Source of the DNA: Branchiostoma belcheri | Lineage: Eukaryota; Chordata; Leptocardii; Amphioxiformes; Branchiostomatidae | Direction: 5' to 3' | Assembly (NCBI RefSeq): GCF_001625305.1 | Contig: NW_017804021.1 | Location: forward strand, 1,251,113-1,315,112 | DNA length: 64,000 nt | Shown: positions 18,186-30,676 of the stretch, one piece after another | Numbering within the stretch: the stretch's first letter is position 1 | Layout: every line of letters starts with the position of its first letter | Program-made: the position numbers and the translations under genes | The notes under the pieces: generated by a model | The model's input: the letters and a program-made list of their open reading frames with translations, nothing else | Told to the model about the DNA's origin: nothing | The model's database searches: none

Positions 18186-21081
18186 CCGCCGAAATGAGTC
18201 CTTAGCATGGTTCACAGAATTTATCATAGCGCAGTCAGAATCGGGAAAGCCAGGCTAAAATATATGTCGTTGTAATCCTCACAAGTCAGGGAACCTTGGG
18301 AAGTTCACTTGAAGATCACACTTGTACACAAAAACGAGCTTTGTAGCGTCAAAGTTGACCTTTATTCGCTAGCTAAGAACTCATTTTGGCGTAGGTTTTC
18401 GAACTGTATGGGGGTTTCCGTGATACCGCTAATCCCATCTACTTCCGGGTTACGGCTTACGAGGTTCGGTTACTAGTATATTACACGCCAAAGAGCGAAG
18501 GAAACGTTGCGGAGTGAAATTTCATGATAAAAAAGCTCTTAAAAAGCCGCGCCTATAAGGTTTCGCAACTTCTTCCCAAAAATCCAATTACGCTTTGGCG
18601 AGTATATTAGGGTCTGCCCTCCGTGTCTATCATATAAATGATACACGTAAACGTCGGGTCGTCTTCGAAGTACCTTATGTATCATTTCAATGATACGTGT
18701 AACTACCTAGGTTTTCCAACGTCGGACTGACTTCCAATATAGTAACCCCACTATCATATCCGACGCATGTGTGAGACGGGTACACTGTACCAGCAATCAT
18801 TTAAATAGCTAATAGGAGAGTTACCACTTGGCTCTTAAAAAGGTGCGCCAATAAGGTTTCGCAACTTCTTCCCCAAAATTCCAATTACGCTTTGGCGGGT
18901 ATATTAGGGTCTGTCCTCCGTGTCTATCATAGAAATGATACACGTAAACGTCGGGTCGTCCTCGGAGTGCTTTTTGTATCATTTCAATGATACGTGTAAC
19001 TACCTAGGTTTTCCAAAGTCGGACTGACTTCCAATATTTACTATATTATCTATCATATCTACGCATGTGTGAGACGATAAAAAATCCCTTCACCCTTTGG
19101 CGAGTACTCTTTCTCGCAAAGGCGATTATGGTCTGCCCTCCGTGTCTATCATATAAATGATACACGCAAACGTCGGGTCGTCTTCGAAGTACCTTATGTA
19201 TCATTTCAATGATACGTGTAACTACCTAGGTTTTCCAAAGTCGTACTGACTTCCAATATAGTAACCCCACTATCATATCTACGCATGTGCGGGACGATCA
19301 AAAAATCCCTTCACCTTTGGCGAGTACTCTTTCTCGCAAAGGCGATTATGGTCTGCCCTCTGTGTCTATCATATAAATGATACACGTAAACGTCGGGTCG
19401 TCTTCGAAGTACCTTATGTATCATTTCAACGATACGTGTAACTACCTAGGTTTTCCAAAGTCGGACTGACTTCCAATATAGTAACCCCACTGTCATATCT
19501 ACGCATGTGTGAGACGGGTACACTGTACCAGCAATCATTTAAATAGCTAATAGAAGAGTTACCACTTGGCTCTTAAAAAGCCGCGCCAATAAGGTTTCGC
19601 AACTTCTTCCCTAAATTCCAATTACGCTTTGGCGAGAATATTAGGGTCTGTCCTCCGTGTCTATCATATATATGATACACGTAAACGTCGGGTCGTCCTC
19701 GGAGTGCTTTTTGTATCATTTCAATGATACGTGTAACTACCTAGGTTTTCCAAAGTCGGACTGACTTCCAATATAGTAACCCCATTATCATATCTACGCA
19801 TGTGTGAGACGATAAAAAATCCCTTCACCCTTTGGCGAGTACTCTTTCTCGCAAAGGCGATTATGGTCTGCCCTCCGTGTCTATCATATAAATGATACAC
19901 GCAAACGTCGGGTCTTCTTCGAAGTACCTTATGTATCATTTCAATGATACGTGTAACTACCTAGGTTTTCCTTAGTGGTAACTCTTCTATTAGCTATTTA
20001 AATGATTGCTGCCACGGTACAGTGTACCCGTCTCACACATGCGTAGATATGATAGTGGGGTTACTATATTGGAAGTCAGTCCGACTTTGGAAAACCTAGG
20101 TAGTTACACGTATCATTGAAATGATACATAAGGTACTTCGAAGACGACCCGACTTTTGCGTGTATCATTTATATGATAGACGCGGAGGGCAGACCTTAAT
20201 CGCCTTTGCGAGAAAGAGTACTCACCAAAAGGTGAAGGATTTTTTGGAAGAAGTTGTGAAACCGTAACGGCTTTGCAAAGGTCACCTTTCTAGTTGATGA
20301 TTATTTTATACTTATGTTTAAATCATGTGATTTCTGTATCACACGTACTCATGCATGGTGTCCTATCAGCCTATATGGGCTGGGCGACAATATTTATACA
20401 CTTCTATGCACTCCGAAGAAGCCTGACTTTTACCTGTATGGTTGCAATTATATACACGGGAGACGATTTTGCAACGATTGAGATTTTTAAAGTCGGACTG
20501 TCTTCATGCTGTCTAACAACAATTTTGGTAAAAATTAGGTAATTTTCGGGGCGCAATGTGATTCAGGTGAAAGTCGTGTTGTCGTCCGACGTGTTTGCAA
20601 CGATACAGGCAAAATGTATCGGCTATCGAATGATTGCTAGCGTACTCGTTTTTACACATGTGCATACATGTCAGTGGCTCGTTCAGTTGAAGCAAAAGAG
20701 CCATATATATAATTCTTGAGGATTCTTTCCCGAAAGGGTGAGTATTGCGCAGTACACTGCCCTTGGCTTGGCAGCGGCCCTTCGCCGGGTAATGACGTCG
20801 CTGGACGTGACCCGGAAACAGATGCAACCAGATACCGCGAAACCCCCATAGGGTGCGTATTTTGACGGAAATCCAATGGCGGAAACCTCGCCGAAAAATG
20901 GAAATGAGTCAACTTTGACGCTACAAAGCTCGTTTTTGTGTACAAGTGTGATCTTCAAGTGAACTTCCCGAGGTTCCCTGACTTGTGAGGATTACAACGA
21001 CATATATTTTAGCCTGGCTTTCCCGATTCTGACTGCGCTATGATAAATTCTGTGAACCATGCTAAGGACTCATTTCGGCGG
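18186..21081. mobile_element. 2.9 kb non-autonomous foldback transposon flanked by TTAA
   Basis: The left end starts CCGCCGAAATGAGTCCTTAG and the right end finishes with its reverse complement. Arms of about 175 bp (18186-18361 and about 20910-21081) pair almost perfectly and more loosely inside. Both ends are bounded by TTAA (18182-18185 and 21082-21085), the target duplication typical of piggyBac-like elements. The ends begin CCG rather than the usual piggyBac CCC, so the superfamily call is tentative. The interior contains no transposase frame. It holds a tandem array at about 18530-19975 and an inverted unit at about 19975-20240. Open frames on the minus strand near the right arm are only translated terminal repeat. 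Confidence 0.78.
18530..20240. repeat. Satellite-like array inside the foldback transposon
   Basis: Six direct units and one inverted unit share the blocks CTAGGTTTTCC, AGTCGGACTGACTTCC, ACGCATGTGTGAGACG and CGTCGGGTCGTC. Units are about 220-300 bp and of two alternating kinds, one containing GGCTCTTAAAAAG and one containing TTTGGCGAGTACTC. Every unit carries two short palindromes, TATCATATAAATGATA and TATCATTTCAATGATA. Confidence 0.9.
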
Positions 21082-22077
21082 TTAACAGGTTGCTGGGCGC
21101 CGCCATCTTGAACTTGGGACAGGACAACCCGGGAAGTCGGTAACATCGGCGGTTTCTGGTTTGTAACTTAGAACATCAAAAAGACCAATGAAGGACCACT
21201 TGAGGACTGATGTAAATTAGAGGGGGAATACAGGACAAATTTATCCTTGTGTCGTTGGAAGAGGCCATGACCTGAGGGGGGGGAGGACCTGGGGGGGGGG
21301 GCGGNNNNNNNNNNNNNNNNNNNNNNNNNNNNNNNNNNNNNNNNNNNNNNNNNNNNNNNNNNNNNNNNNNNNNNNNNNNNNNNNNNNNNNNNNNNNNNNN
21401 NNNNNNNNNNNNNNNNNNNNNNNNNNNNNNNNNNNNNNNNNNNNNNNNNNNNNNNNNNNNNNNTCAGGAAAGGTTGGATCATGGTTAATTTGGATCTGGG
21501 TAACGTTAACACTTTATGTCTGTGTGGTTACCAAGGAGGTGCTTATAGGATATGTGGTTTAGTGACCCTGACTATTGACCAAAGGTTAAATACTCACGGT
21601 ACATACTAGTAAATCATGTCGGCAGAACATACTGCGCCTAACATTCATGGTGTTAAAAGACACTCTTAGTGTTAAAAGTGTCTTTTAACTCCATGCTAAC
21701 ACTTCAGCAGAATGTCTTGTTTACGGTCGTATTCATGTATTATGGATGGCATCCCGTCTATAGTTTTTAAATCTAAGATTCTTGTGTTGGAAAAGATGTT
21801 GTCAACAATGGACAAAATTCTGATGCAACGTTGACCAAACATCCGACAAAAACTGCAAAAAATCCAGCATGAAAGCTCATTATAAAAAAATCCAGGTTTC
21901 GTGCAGGCACATTTAAATACATTCTGCTGATGTACTCCATATACTCTAGTAACCTGTATTAATGTGATCAGTAAACAATGAGCAGTTTTGACAGGTGTTC
22001 ATGTTTTCACACACAGGTGAGGTTATCACCTGGATAACAAGCCCCTACAGGTGAAACGACAGGTGCTGTGGCGAGGG
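21082..22077 (+). promoter_or_regulatory. Upstream region and possible promoter of the ELMOD gene
   Basis: A YY1-type word, read on the reverse strand as CAAGATGGCGGCG, lies at about 21099-21111, directly after the TTAA flank of the foldback element. Such words often mark starts of ubiquitously expressed genes, so a non-coding first exon here is possible. A dispersed repeat containing TTCAGCAGAATGTCTTG lies at about 21640-21900, and the assembly gap interrupts the interval. No start can be proved. Confidence 0.3.
21305..21463. other. Assembly gap
   Basis: A run of N bases preceded by a G-rich tract (GGGGGGGGGGCGG). The G-tract may be why the assembly broke here. Confidence 1.
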
Positions 22078-25000
22078 ATGTGGCAGGCCACCTGGCTGTA
22101 CCTGTATCTCACCTGGATCAGACCCATGATCAAATGGTTCCTCAGGAAGATACTGGGCACCTGCGAGCTGCAGCGCATCTGTCGAGGGTATGGGGGCGCT
22201 GCTAGGACCAAGAGAGTTGGCAAGTGTTCGATTTTCCTCCGTCATTGCTGTTATGAAATGAAAGAGGAACAACTCAAAACAACCCAACTATTTAAACACA
22301 GATAAAACAGATGTATAAATGAGGGCCTGCATGGGGGGGATAGTGGTTACGAATTACGCAAAATTTTTGCCACACATTACGAATTACTTTACATTCTCAG
22401 AGCTGATTACGACTTTACTTTTTGCGGCTAATGTACTATTACGAATTACGTTGATTTTGGGGGAAGCTGCCTACGGATTACGAAGACTAAAAAGGCCTGA
22501 TTACGCCTTACGAAAAAGGGCATGAAGGCCCCCATGAATCAGACATGATTTTTCAGTTTTTTTCAGTTTTCCTCACCTCCAATCTACATGTTAATCAATC
22601 TAACCATAATTCTTCTATTTCATTCCACAGAAAAATCCCTGAAGCTGTCAAAGTATAAGGTAAGTTACACGCTTCTTACCTGGAATTATTGAGCAACATT
22701 GGACTACCATTGTGACTAATCTGCCTGCAAAATACTGCAAATAATGCCTTTACATTTGCAGTGTGGTTTTATTTTGCAGATTGAGTTTTTTGAAGTTCAT
22801 AGAAGCACAAAGCACATATTCTTGTCGTCATTATTTTGTGCTAAGATGACACTGCAAAAACCCGAAAAATAAAACCACCACAAAGGTAAATGTAGTTACT
22901 TGTTCATGCCACATATCTCAACAAGAAAGAGACAAACATGAAAAGTTTTTAATGAAATACCCCCTCCTCCCTCCTTCCCCCAGTTGCTCCAGGAAGCGAC
23001 ACACAGAGATGTGGATGACGTTGACCAGAGAGTTCAGGACATCCTACAGATTAAAGCTGTCAGTCAGGAGAAGGATGCCCAGTAAGTGTCATCTTTGATC
23101 TGATGTATAGTGTATGTAGTCTGGTAAGGCTTAGGGAAAAATGTTGTGTTTCCTGTTTCCCGACCGACCCTTGAAAAAAATGCCATCCCTTTTCTTTCTT
23201 GTGTGGACCCCTGCAAGGGCCCAAAATTTGTTGAGCTGATCAACCTTTTCTAGCTCTGTGATCTGACACCTGAGTGATGAAACATTTTACAATCGGTTTT
23301 CCAACATTGACATTGAAAATATAAGTGTCCTCATGCAAGATTTTACATGTTAAACTACATATTACTATGTATATAAGCAAGGAGCTTCTTGGTACAAGTT
23401 GGATCAATAGAGATTGCCAGAGTCTAAAGATAATCCCTACTTACCGACCCTTTGCTCACCAGACATGCAGTCTATTGGAAAGGGTCACAGTCCTTAGGAT
23501 TGGATGTTGAGACATAGTCCACTAAGTCCAGTCTTGATATGCTTGTTAAAAAGAGTTAGGTGGATTTCATGGGTATAGTCCATAGAGAATATGTAAATAC
23601 TGTTCGGAACATCCTTTTTCTCTCTCACGACCAATCTCGCTGTGTTTTGTTGCAGATTTGCGCCGTCCCTGCGGGCATGTATACTACAGATCCACGGGTA
23701 TCAGGAGCTGATACGGGAGGTGGAGGGGGTACGGGGGGAGGCGTACTCCTCAGATAACCAGGAACATGAGAACATGCTGATACAGGTCTGGTGGACATAC
23801 CATATAATACTACTAAGTACCTAATATTAGCTCAGAAAAGAACAAGAAATAGTCATGCTTTCAAGTACCAGAGTTACCAAGCAAGTATTGAGGTGTTCAA
23901 AAACTCATTCTTTCCTAGAACTATCGCAGAGTGGAACTCACTGTCACAAAGTACAGTAGGGGCATCATCACTAACAGGTTGTTTGGTGTGATATAACTAG
24001 CTGCTGCCATGCCTCATGTCTGCAAAGCTGTTGTGTTACACCGAAGGGCTATTATATCTATAGTAGTTATACATGCTTTTTGCAGTTTTGTGTTATAGAA
24101 CTGTTTTATTTCCCAGTAGGGTCTTTCCAAATTTATTAAGCACTCTGAAGTAGACATTTGGATAACAATTCTCTATTAGGTACGGGGTTAGGCAGCGGGG
24201 AGAATTAAGGACCAATGTTGTTAGCTCTCGTTTGTAACATTTCATCCCTCCCCTCAGCTGTGGGACCACCTGATGCCTGGCACCAGTCTGGAGTCTCGCA
24301 TCACCAAACAGTGGGGTGACATCGGTTTCCAAGGAGACGACCCCAGGACAGACTTCAGGGGCATGGGTATGGACTGGGCCATTCCATTTATCATACAGAA
24401 GGGCAGGAGGGGTGATAGAAGGGAGATCATATGAAATCTTAGCATGAAAGTTCATCTGTGTTGATATAAAACATTATGATGAAAAGGCTAAAACTTTATG
24501 TTCCAACACATACATGTATCTAGTATGAAATCTTGATAAGGTGTTTATTGATGAAATATCTTAATGTCAAAGTGAACATCAGAACATATGTCAGGGGAGT
24601 GCTAACTCTTTCCAGGATATTTTGAGGTGAATGTTACACATATAGCAGTATGGAAAGATCTGATTTAATAAGTTTTCACTTCTGACAAATATGATTTTCC
24701 CCATACAGGTATGCTTGGGCTGCATAATCTGTTGTAAGTATGCCATCATGTGAACTTACTGAAAATATAGTCTGTAGACTCAAGCTGTAACTGTTTAAAT
24801 ACATGATTGTATAGTTTTTAAGTAATACATACCATTCTTTTGTTGATGGCTACATATGATTCCAATACCAAGGATGTTGAAGTGTATGTAGCAGACATGA
24901 AGGCCGTTTCAATGTTTTTCCTGCAGATTGCAGTTGGAGACTGTTTATCCTAATGTCTTCATTCTTAAGTTTTCTGTGTTCTGTAGTACACTATAGGCTA

Positions 25001-26139
25001 GCATTGATATTTTGTATGCACTTTATACTGTTTAGAAACATACTTAATGTTACCTATTTTAGTGGTGATGACTGCATTACCTGCTAGTTCAACATGTACA
25101 AGAAAGTGTGAAAGAAGAGGCCATGTTGTCTCTTAAAGTAGCAGTTACAGACTATTTATCCACATGTTGTGTTGATTCTCCAGTTTCTTTGCTGACCAGC
25201 AGACAGAGTTGGCAAGGCAGGTGCTCCAGCATTCCCATCATCCTCAGTACGGGTGAGTCACAGGGGGATTTCAGGGGGGGGGGGTCTTGGTCAGAGTTGG
25301 GGTTGGGAAAGAGAGTTCTCTTTGTATGTCACTCTCTGTATGTTACCATGGGACAAGTTGTTTTCAATTTAATAAAGTTATGATCATTAGAAATATACAT
25401 AGTTCATCCATGGATGATGTCTGCTTTTGACCTCAATTATTTCCCCATTTTTCTGCTCTGCTTCATTTTCTACCAGGAGGTAAGTGAGATTTTGTGTAAT
25501 GGTCTAGAGGATGTTGATAGACTATTACATATGATATTAGGTACTTAACTATGATATGCCATATTATGCCATACTTATGTTTTTGTTGACACTTGTTTGT
25601 TTTTCTGCAGTTATTCCTTTGCGATTGTTGGTATAAACATCACCAGCCTGACGTACTCCCTCCTGGTGAGGGGAAAACTGCGGACACACTTCTACAACTC
25701 CCCCAGCCCCGGCCCCCCCAAACTCAGCCACTTCCATCTGGTCTACTGTGAGTACTCACTTAACATTACCTGACATTTGCATTCAGGGATCTACATGTAG
25801 TCTGCAATGATTTTATACATACAGTCAAACTCCCTCCCAGGCCACCTCCGGGTGGAGTTTGGCAAGTTCTGGTTTTTTAAAACATTGTCTTTTGGTGGAG
25901 TTTGACAAGTTTTAGTTCTGGTTTCTTAAAACACTGTTCCTTTAACCCTATAAGTGTTGTGTTCCCTCCCAGGCCACCTGCTGGTGGAGTTTGACAAGTT
26001 CTGGTTCGCTGAGAAGCCGCGAGACGTGATGGAGTTCACCAGGATACGCAACAAGTTTGAGAAGAAACTTCTGTCTTTACTGAGGGACGACACCACGGTA
26101 CTCCGCGGGAGCTTCATGGAGGAAGGAGAGCAATCGTAG
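22078..26139 (+). CDS. ELMOD2: ELMO-domain ARL2-type GTPase-activating protein (ELMOD1/2)
   Basis: Nine coding exons: 22078-22219, 22631-22659, 22984-23081, 23656-23785, 24258-24366, 24709-24733, 25184-25252, 25611-25747 and 25973-26139. They give 301 residues against about 293 for human ELMOD2. An in-frame TGA at 22018 with no intervening ATG fixes the start. The N-terminus is a hydrophobic/basic stretch that ends CELQRICRGYGG, as in ELMOD1/2. The ELMO domain spans about 95-290 and includes the signature WGDIGFQGDDPRTDFRGMG, whose Arg in FRGMG is the catalytic residue in the family. The C-terminal half YSFAIVGIN...EFDKFWF is also typical. ELMOD1/2 stimulate GTP hydrolysis on ARL2 and other ARF-family GTPases. 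Intron 1 uses a GC donor (GTTG then GCAAGT), the only choice that keeps frame and homology. ELMOD1 and ELMOD2 cannot be separated here. Confidence 0.92.
22318..22545. mobile_element. TTACG-rich inverted-repeat element in ELMOD intron 1
   Basis: It begins with GCATGGGGGG and ends with GGCCCCCATG. Between them the word ATTACG or TTACGAATTACG recurs at least eight times. It is non-coding and probably a small MITE-like insertion. Its bounds are approximate. Confidence 0.5.
23791..23994 (+). pseudogene. 3' fragment of a non-LTR retrotransposon reverse transcriptase
   Basis: The frame 23791-23991 translates to a segment with AQKRTRNSHAF, FKNSFFPRTIAEWNSLSQS and a terminal stop. The combination of RTRNSH, SFFPRTI and EWNSL is characteristic of the extreme C-terminus of LINE ORF2 proteins (CR1/L2/RTE-like). 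Only the last 65 or so residues remain. It lies inside ELMOD intron 4 in sense orientation and is a dead 5'-truncated insertion. Confidence 0.75.
25835..25925 (+). repeat. Decayed partial duplicates of the ELMOD last-exon acceptor and start
   Basis: CCCTCCCAGGCCACC followed by GGGTGGAGTTTGGCAAGTTC at about 25836-25873 copies the true acceptor and first bases of exon 9 (25966-26003). A second, shorter copy, GGTGGAGTTTGACAAGTT, follows at about 25892. Both are in intron 8. Confidence 0.75.
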
Positions 26140-26389
26140 TGAAGACAAATGTGTAACTGTTTTTGTCATGCCCTGATGTTTACAACAGACATGTCTGCAG
26201 TCAGGAATTGTGAGTGGACCAAGAATGTGGTGAACACATTGAAGAAGCTAGAAAGGTCAATTTTACAGAGCAAAGGTATAAATAATGTTAACCTTCACAT
26301 TGGCTAGCCCGACAAACTAAAACTCTTCCTCAACTCGTATATATGGTGACCAACTTCTCCAACTCTGTCCTGCCACTTGCGACATAAAT

Positions 26390-26535
26390 GTAATCCAACA
26401 GCATTGGGTGTCTGCTACAGCACCACTTACCATGGTGACAGCCATCTGGTCCAGGTCAATGACCCTATGTGTTTAGAGAAGAAGAAATGGAGAAAAAGCA
26501 ATATGTTTTCCTTCACGAAGGTAAACATTATTACC
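26390..26535 (-). mobile_element. GTTTACCTTC-family repeat, copy 2, partial
   Basis: Reverse-strand copy with CACCACTTACCATGGTGACA, a GAAGAAGAAATGG purine run and CTTCACGAAGGTAAACATTA. The distal half is absent. Confidence 0.6.
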
Positions 26536-28500
26536 AGCCACATAGAGAAAATTTTATTCCTTGTATGTCTTCTGTGGTTGTAGAAGAGACCCACCTTTAC
26601 ACTTTAATACTTGTAGAAAGGGAATCATTTTCGCAATAGACGAACTATACTGTCTATGAATATGATGCTTTTAATGCATAAATGTATCTGATATATTACC
26701 ATATTATGATATTTTAGTGTCAATGATGTTCCAGCTGAAAACATTGCTACTTTTGCAGGTGAATAAAAAGTCGATACATGTATACCCATAGACATACGAC
26801 TGTATTATGATATAATACAGTGACTGTGGTATGTCTACAAGTATATGTGTATTATCGTGAAATAGTTTGTATTCACTGTGTTCAGGGTAATACAATGTAT
26901 TTTTGTTGATCACGATGTGTTAAGAATGTGCCTTACACACTACTTAATTTAACGTTATTGTATGTTGTTTGGTAGTCTCTGTTACCGAAGCTCTATCGTG
27001 TTGTGTTTATCAAAGTAAGGTATACAAAATATCATTGTCCTGTCGTACCTATGCCCAGTCGTGTTTACTTTGTTACAGATGTATTGAGGAGAGAATCCAA
27101 AGGCCCAATTGTAAACCTAATTAAATATTCATTACTAGATTACTTCACAGCTGTGTCAGACAGAACATTGCAAGGGAAACCCAGCTCATATTTCTGTCTG
27201 TAGTATTCTTCACACAGGTGAATAGACATTGTCAAAACAACAGATCTTTTTGACTCCTTTATTCTGATGTTGTGTGGACTTCATTGTTGGTGTTGATGTC
27301 ATCATCACTTTGCACCCCCACACTGCCTAACTCTATAAGCCTGTTTCTTTGTGTATGACTATACAGTAGCAAATGACAGTTAATAACATTTGAAGGCAAC
27401 CAAAGCGATTTCAGGGCAGTAAGACTGGGTTTTCAAAGTCAATTTTCTGGTAATTTTTTTAATATAGTAAGTTGAATGAACTCTGTCCCACAGCATACAG
27501 ATATCTGTGAGGCAAAAATGCAATGTCACTTACAGAAAATTGTTGATTGTTTTGTATTGTAGGCTGCTTCTAGCTACATGTATTTAGTGGTGGTACCAAA
27601 AAAACAAAGGGACTCCTCACATAGCTTGTTTCTGGGGCTGTTTCAAATGCTTGAAGTTTGAAATGATGCTAGAAATGTATTAAGAAATGGCAGTAAATGT
27701 CAACATCAGACAACTTTCCTCATCTAGAATTTTTTTGCCACCCTAAAATTGCATTGTACGCCTTTAACAGACTATATATCACAATCTTGTTTGAACAAGT
27801 CTGCGGTAGACAATCAGTGTTGCCAAGTTGAAAGATGTAATAAATAATTGTTCCTTTGTTTCGTAGTAAATGAAAGATATATGAAACATTCTTGTGGCAT
27901 GTCCAAGTGGCAAGGTTGTTGTAACCTTGGGGACGCAGAAGTGTTTCATGTTGTTGCTATGGGAACGCGGTATCTGTGATGGTGGTTGATTGACAGCTCA
28001 TTTTGTTGCCGTTAACCTTGTTTGGCGTTGTCCTTTGATATGACACACGGCTAAGGGCTGCTGCTATGATCCAGTTAACTACCGCTCACGCCAACATTGT
28101 GTGAGGTAACATTAGCAGTGTGTTGTTTATACACATAGCTTTGTATGGCGGTTCATCTGTAGTCTCCACCAGACTAACTCCACGGGTTCAAAAACAGTCA
28201 AATTTAGCAGGGAGAATGATTGAGAGTTTTGCCACTGTAGAGTTCATTTATCCAAGGGGAAATGAAACCCTAATGATGGACCCACTCCCCTGATTATTCA
28301 GACCCTATATTTTTTTACCAACTTCTACTATTTTAAACCCCCTTAGGAATGCTTGCTAGAGGCTAGTTCACCTGAAAAGAGGAATAAAGTCTATTCTGGG
28401 AACTGTAAGAAGCCACAAAATTCTCGGAAATTGTACTTGTTCTGTTAAAACGTTAGTAAGCACACCAATTGAAAACAGAGGGCAAGACTATTATATATAA

Positions 28501-28647
28501 AGCTTCTCTACCAGGCTTCAGAAGCGGCTGGAAAGAGTAGAAATTGGGCAAATGGACAGATAACATGCCAGGGGAGCTGGTCCAATTAATTTGTCTATTT
28601 GGCCAATTTCTACTCACTCCAGTCGCTTCTGAAGCCTGGTAGAGGCT
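28501..28647. mobile_element. CTACCAGGC-family foldback MITE, short copy
   Basis: Left arm CTCTACCAGGCTTCAGAAGC and right arm GCTTCTGAAGCCTGGTAGAG form a near-complete palindrome of about 147 bp followed by TA. Confidence 0.85.
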
Positions 28648-28649
28648 AT

Positions 28650-28735
28650 AATAGGAATTAGGATGTCTAGAAGTGTGAAATCTCGCTTCTGGACCGCAAG
28701 GTTCGGAGTTCAAATCCCAGACAAGTCATCGGTGT
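28650..28735 (+). repeat. tRNA-like SINE fragment
   Basis: The segment CTTCTGGACCGCAAGGTTCG followed by GGAGTTCAAATCCCAGAC resembles an anticodon-to-T-arm region with a pol III B box (GTTCAAATCC). No intact A box or acceptor stem is present, so it is a SINE remnant and not a tRNA gene. Confidence 0.4.
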
Positions 28736-30404
28736 TCTAATTAAATTTGCACATGCTATCTCTTGGTTATACAGTCCTTTAGAACTAAAACGGTCAGCCA
28801 TAGCCTTGTGCTTTTCAGTAGTACTTAGTATCTATCAGACACCAATATGTGGGTATCAAGGAAATATAGTACAACAGATTGGGCCAAGGGAGTACAGTTT
28901 GCATATAACCTTTAGCCGGCTAGCTCCTCTTCAGTCCATTTGCCCAATTTCTACAGTACATTGTAACTGTTTTTCCTTAAACGTGGGACGCCTAGTAAAG
29001 TCTGCTATAGGAGAGCCATACTTCAAGAACATCGAATAATAAATATGAGAGCACGTAGACCCTGTTGTGTGGAGTTTGGAAACGTTATCAGTTCTCAGAC
29101 TAACCCTTGATAACAGATTGTGCTGCCTTCGCTGCATGTTAGTAGATGCGATATAAAAGTAAATAGAAACCTCGTGACTGTACCATGGCTATTGACACAG
29201 CCCCTAGCGATGTACAAGTACTTGATATAACCAAACTCACTCACATGCACGCCGTACACACACAACGTTGTGATTGATACAAAACAACACATGCCAGTCA
29301 ATTGGTCAACAAGTCTGTCAATTGTTCTTAGAGGGGGTGAAAGAATTGCTCATGTGATTTATTACCCTTAACCACCTGTGAACAAAGAGTGCTAATCGTC
29401 CTACGTGAGCTGCCGATCTGCAGGTGTTGTGCCTTGTGTTTGCGTAGTTCTTTCTCGGGGTTTTGTCCGAGTGTTTGAGTTTTTGTATCCGTAGTTTTGA
29501 TACCGATCAGGGTATAGGTTAAGATTGGGTCGGCATTTGTTGGTGCACGGTGAAACTTGGCAACCGAGCATGTACATGGATATGTGAACCGGCGGAAAGC
29601 ATTAACACGAGGGAGTGACTTTTTTACGTCTTTGGGCCACTGCGGATACTATAAGGTACATATACCGTGGTCAACAGGTACAGCGTATTCTAACACTGTT
29701 GAACTATAACATCTAGGGGTTTTACTATGTATATTGGTGTCAGAATGTAATACCTACTGACTTGAAATGTTCATTACTTTCTGACCCAAATATAACGTTA
29801 GTATATGATTATAATATATATAGTAAGAATCCTTCAGCAGCTTTACAATACATTCTACCTGTTGGCCACGGTATACATGGTTATAATCGTTAGTATTAGA
29901 AGAACTGGGCACGATGAAATATTATCACATATATATATAGAGAGAGCTTATGGTACGTGTAGAGTTTTAAAATATGTCTTTTAAAAATTCTTCAGCATAG
30001 AAGCACGGTGTTTGCCTGTAAAATTTGCGCCGTATTTCCGACACAGACCACGACAAATATGGAATATCTGCCCTATGGCAATGTACCAAATTCATACTCA
30101 GACGTCAAAAATACTGGCTAACCTCCGGTCTGTCATGCATTTATAAAGTTCCCGACAGTGGCAGATACAAGAAGAGAACGCTTGCAGGAAGGCCGGTGTT
30201 CTAGGCTAACGACCAGGTCCCGTACGGTTGGATTGGACCTGGGTCGTGTCAATGTTTCCTCTTTAATTTGTTGAATGTTGTTTGGGCTGATTAGACTATT
30301 TGGTTGGCGGTCCTTCGAGGTTTGCTTTGGCTGAGTAGTTTACTTGTTTAATTGTAAGTCTGTAGAATTTTGCTTTAGCTAAATATAGTACACAGTTTGG
30401 TTGT

Positions 30405-30640
30405 ACAGTCAAAGTGACCACCTCTACGTACGGACCACCTGGTCATTGATATACAGTCAAATATGTAAAAGTGACCACCTTTACATGAGGATCACCTGGC
30501 CAATGATACTACTTTTTGGTGATCCCTTAGATATTTTCCCGTTGACACAAGCATTAAGAATCCTGTCTATAGTGACCACCTGTTCACATGGACCAGACTC
30601 ACGTTAACAGTCCCCTGGTGGTCTTCTTGCTCAGTTTTGA
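30405..30640 (+). repeat. GTGACCACCT dispersed repeat
   Basis: Three internal copies of GTGACCACCT with GGACCACCTGGTCA and AGAATCCTGTCTATAGTGAC. Related copies occur at about 2900-3080 and 60945-61075. Confidence 0.65.
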
Positions 30641-30676
30641 CTACATGTATGTAGGTCAGTCGGTCGGTTGATGTTA

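Noticed and set aside
20513..20958. Overlapping minus-strand open frames near the right arm of the foldback element.
   Set aside because: The matching sequence in the left arm shows they are translated terminal repeat rather than a transposase.
21168..21512. Open frame spanning the run of N.
   Set aside because: It is open only because the gap contains no called stop codons.
25477..25479. A three-base GAG flanked by a good acceptor (CTACCAG) and donor (GTAAGT), a possible micro-exon in ELMOD intron 7.
   Set aside because: Phase would allow it, but direct joining of 25252 to 25611 already restores the conserved QYGYSFAIVG. Three-base exons are extremely rare, so chance is more likely.
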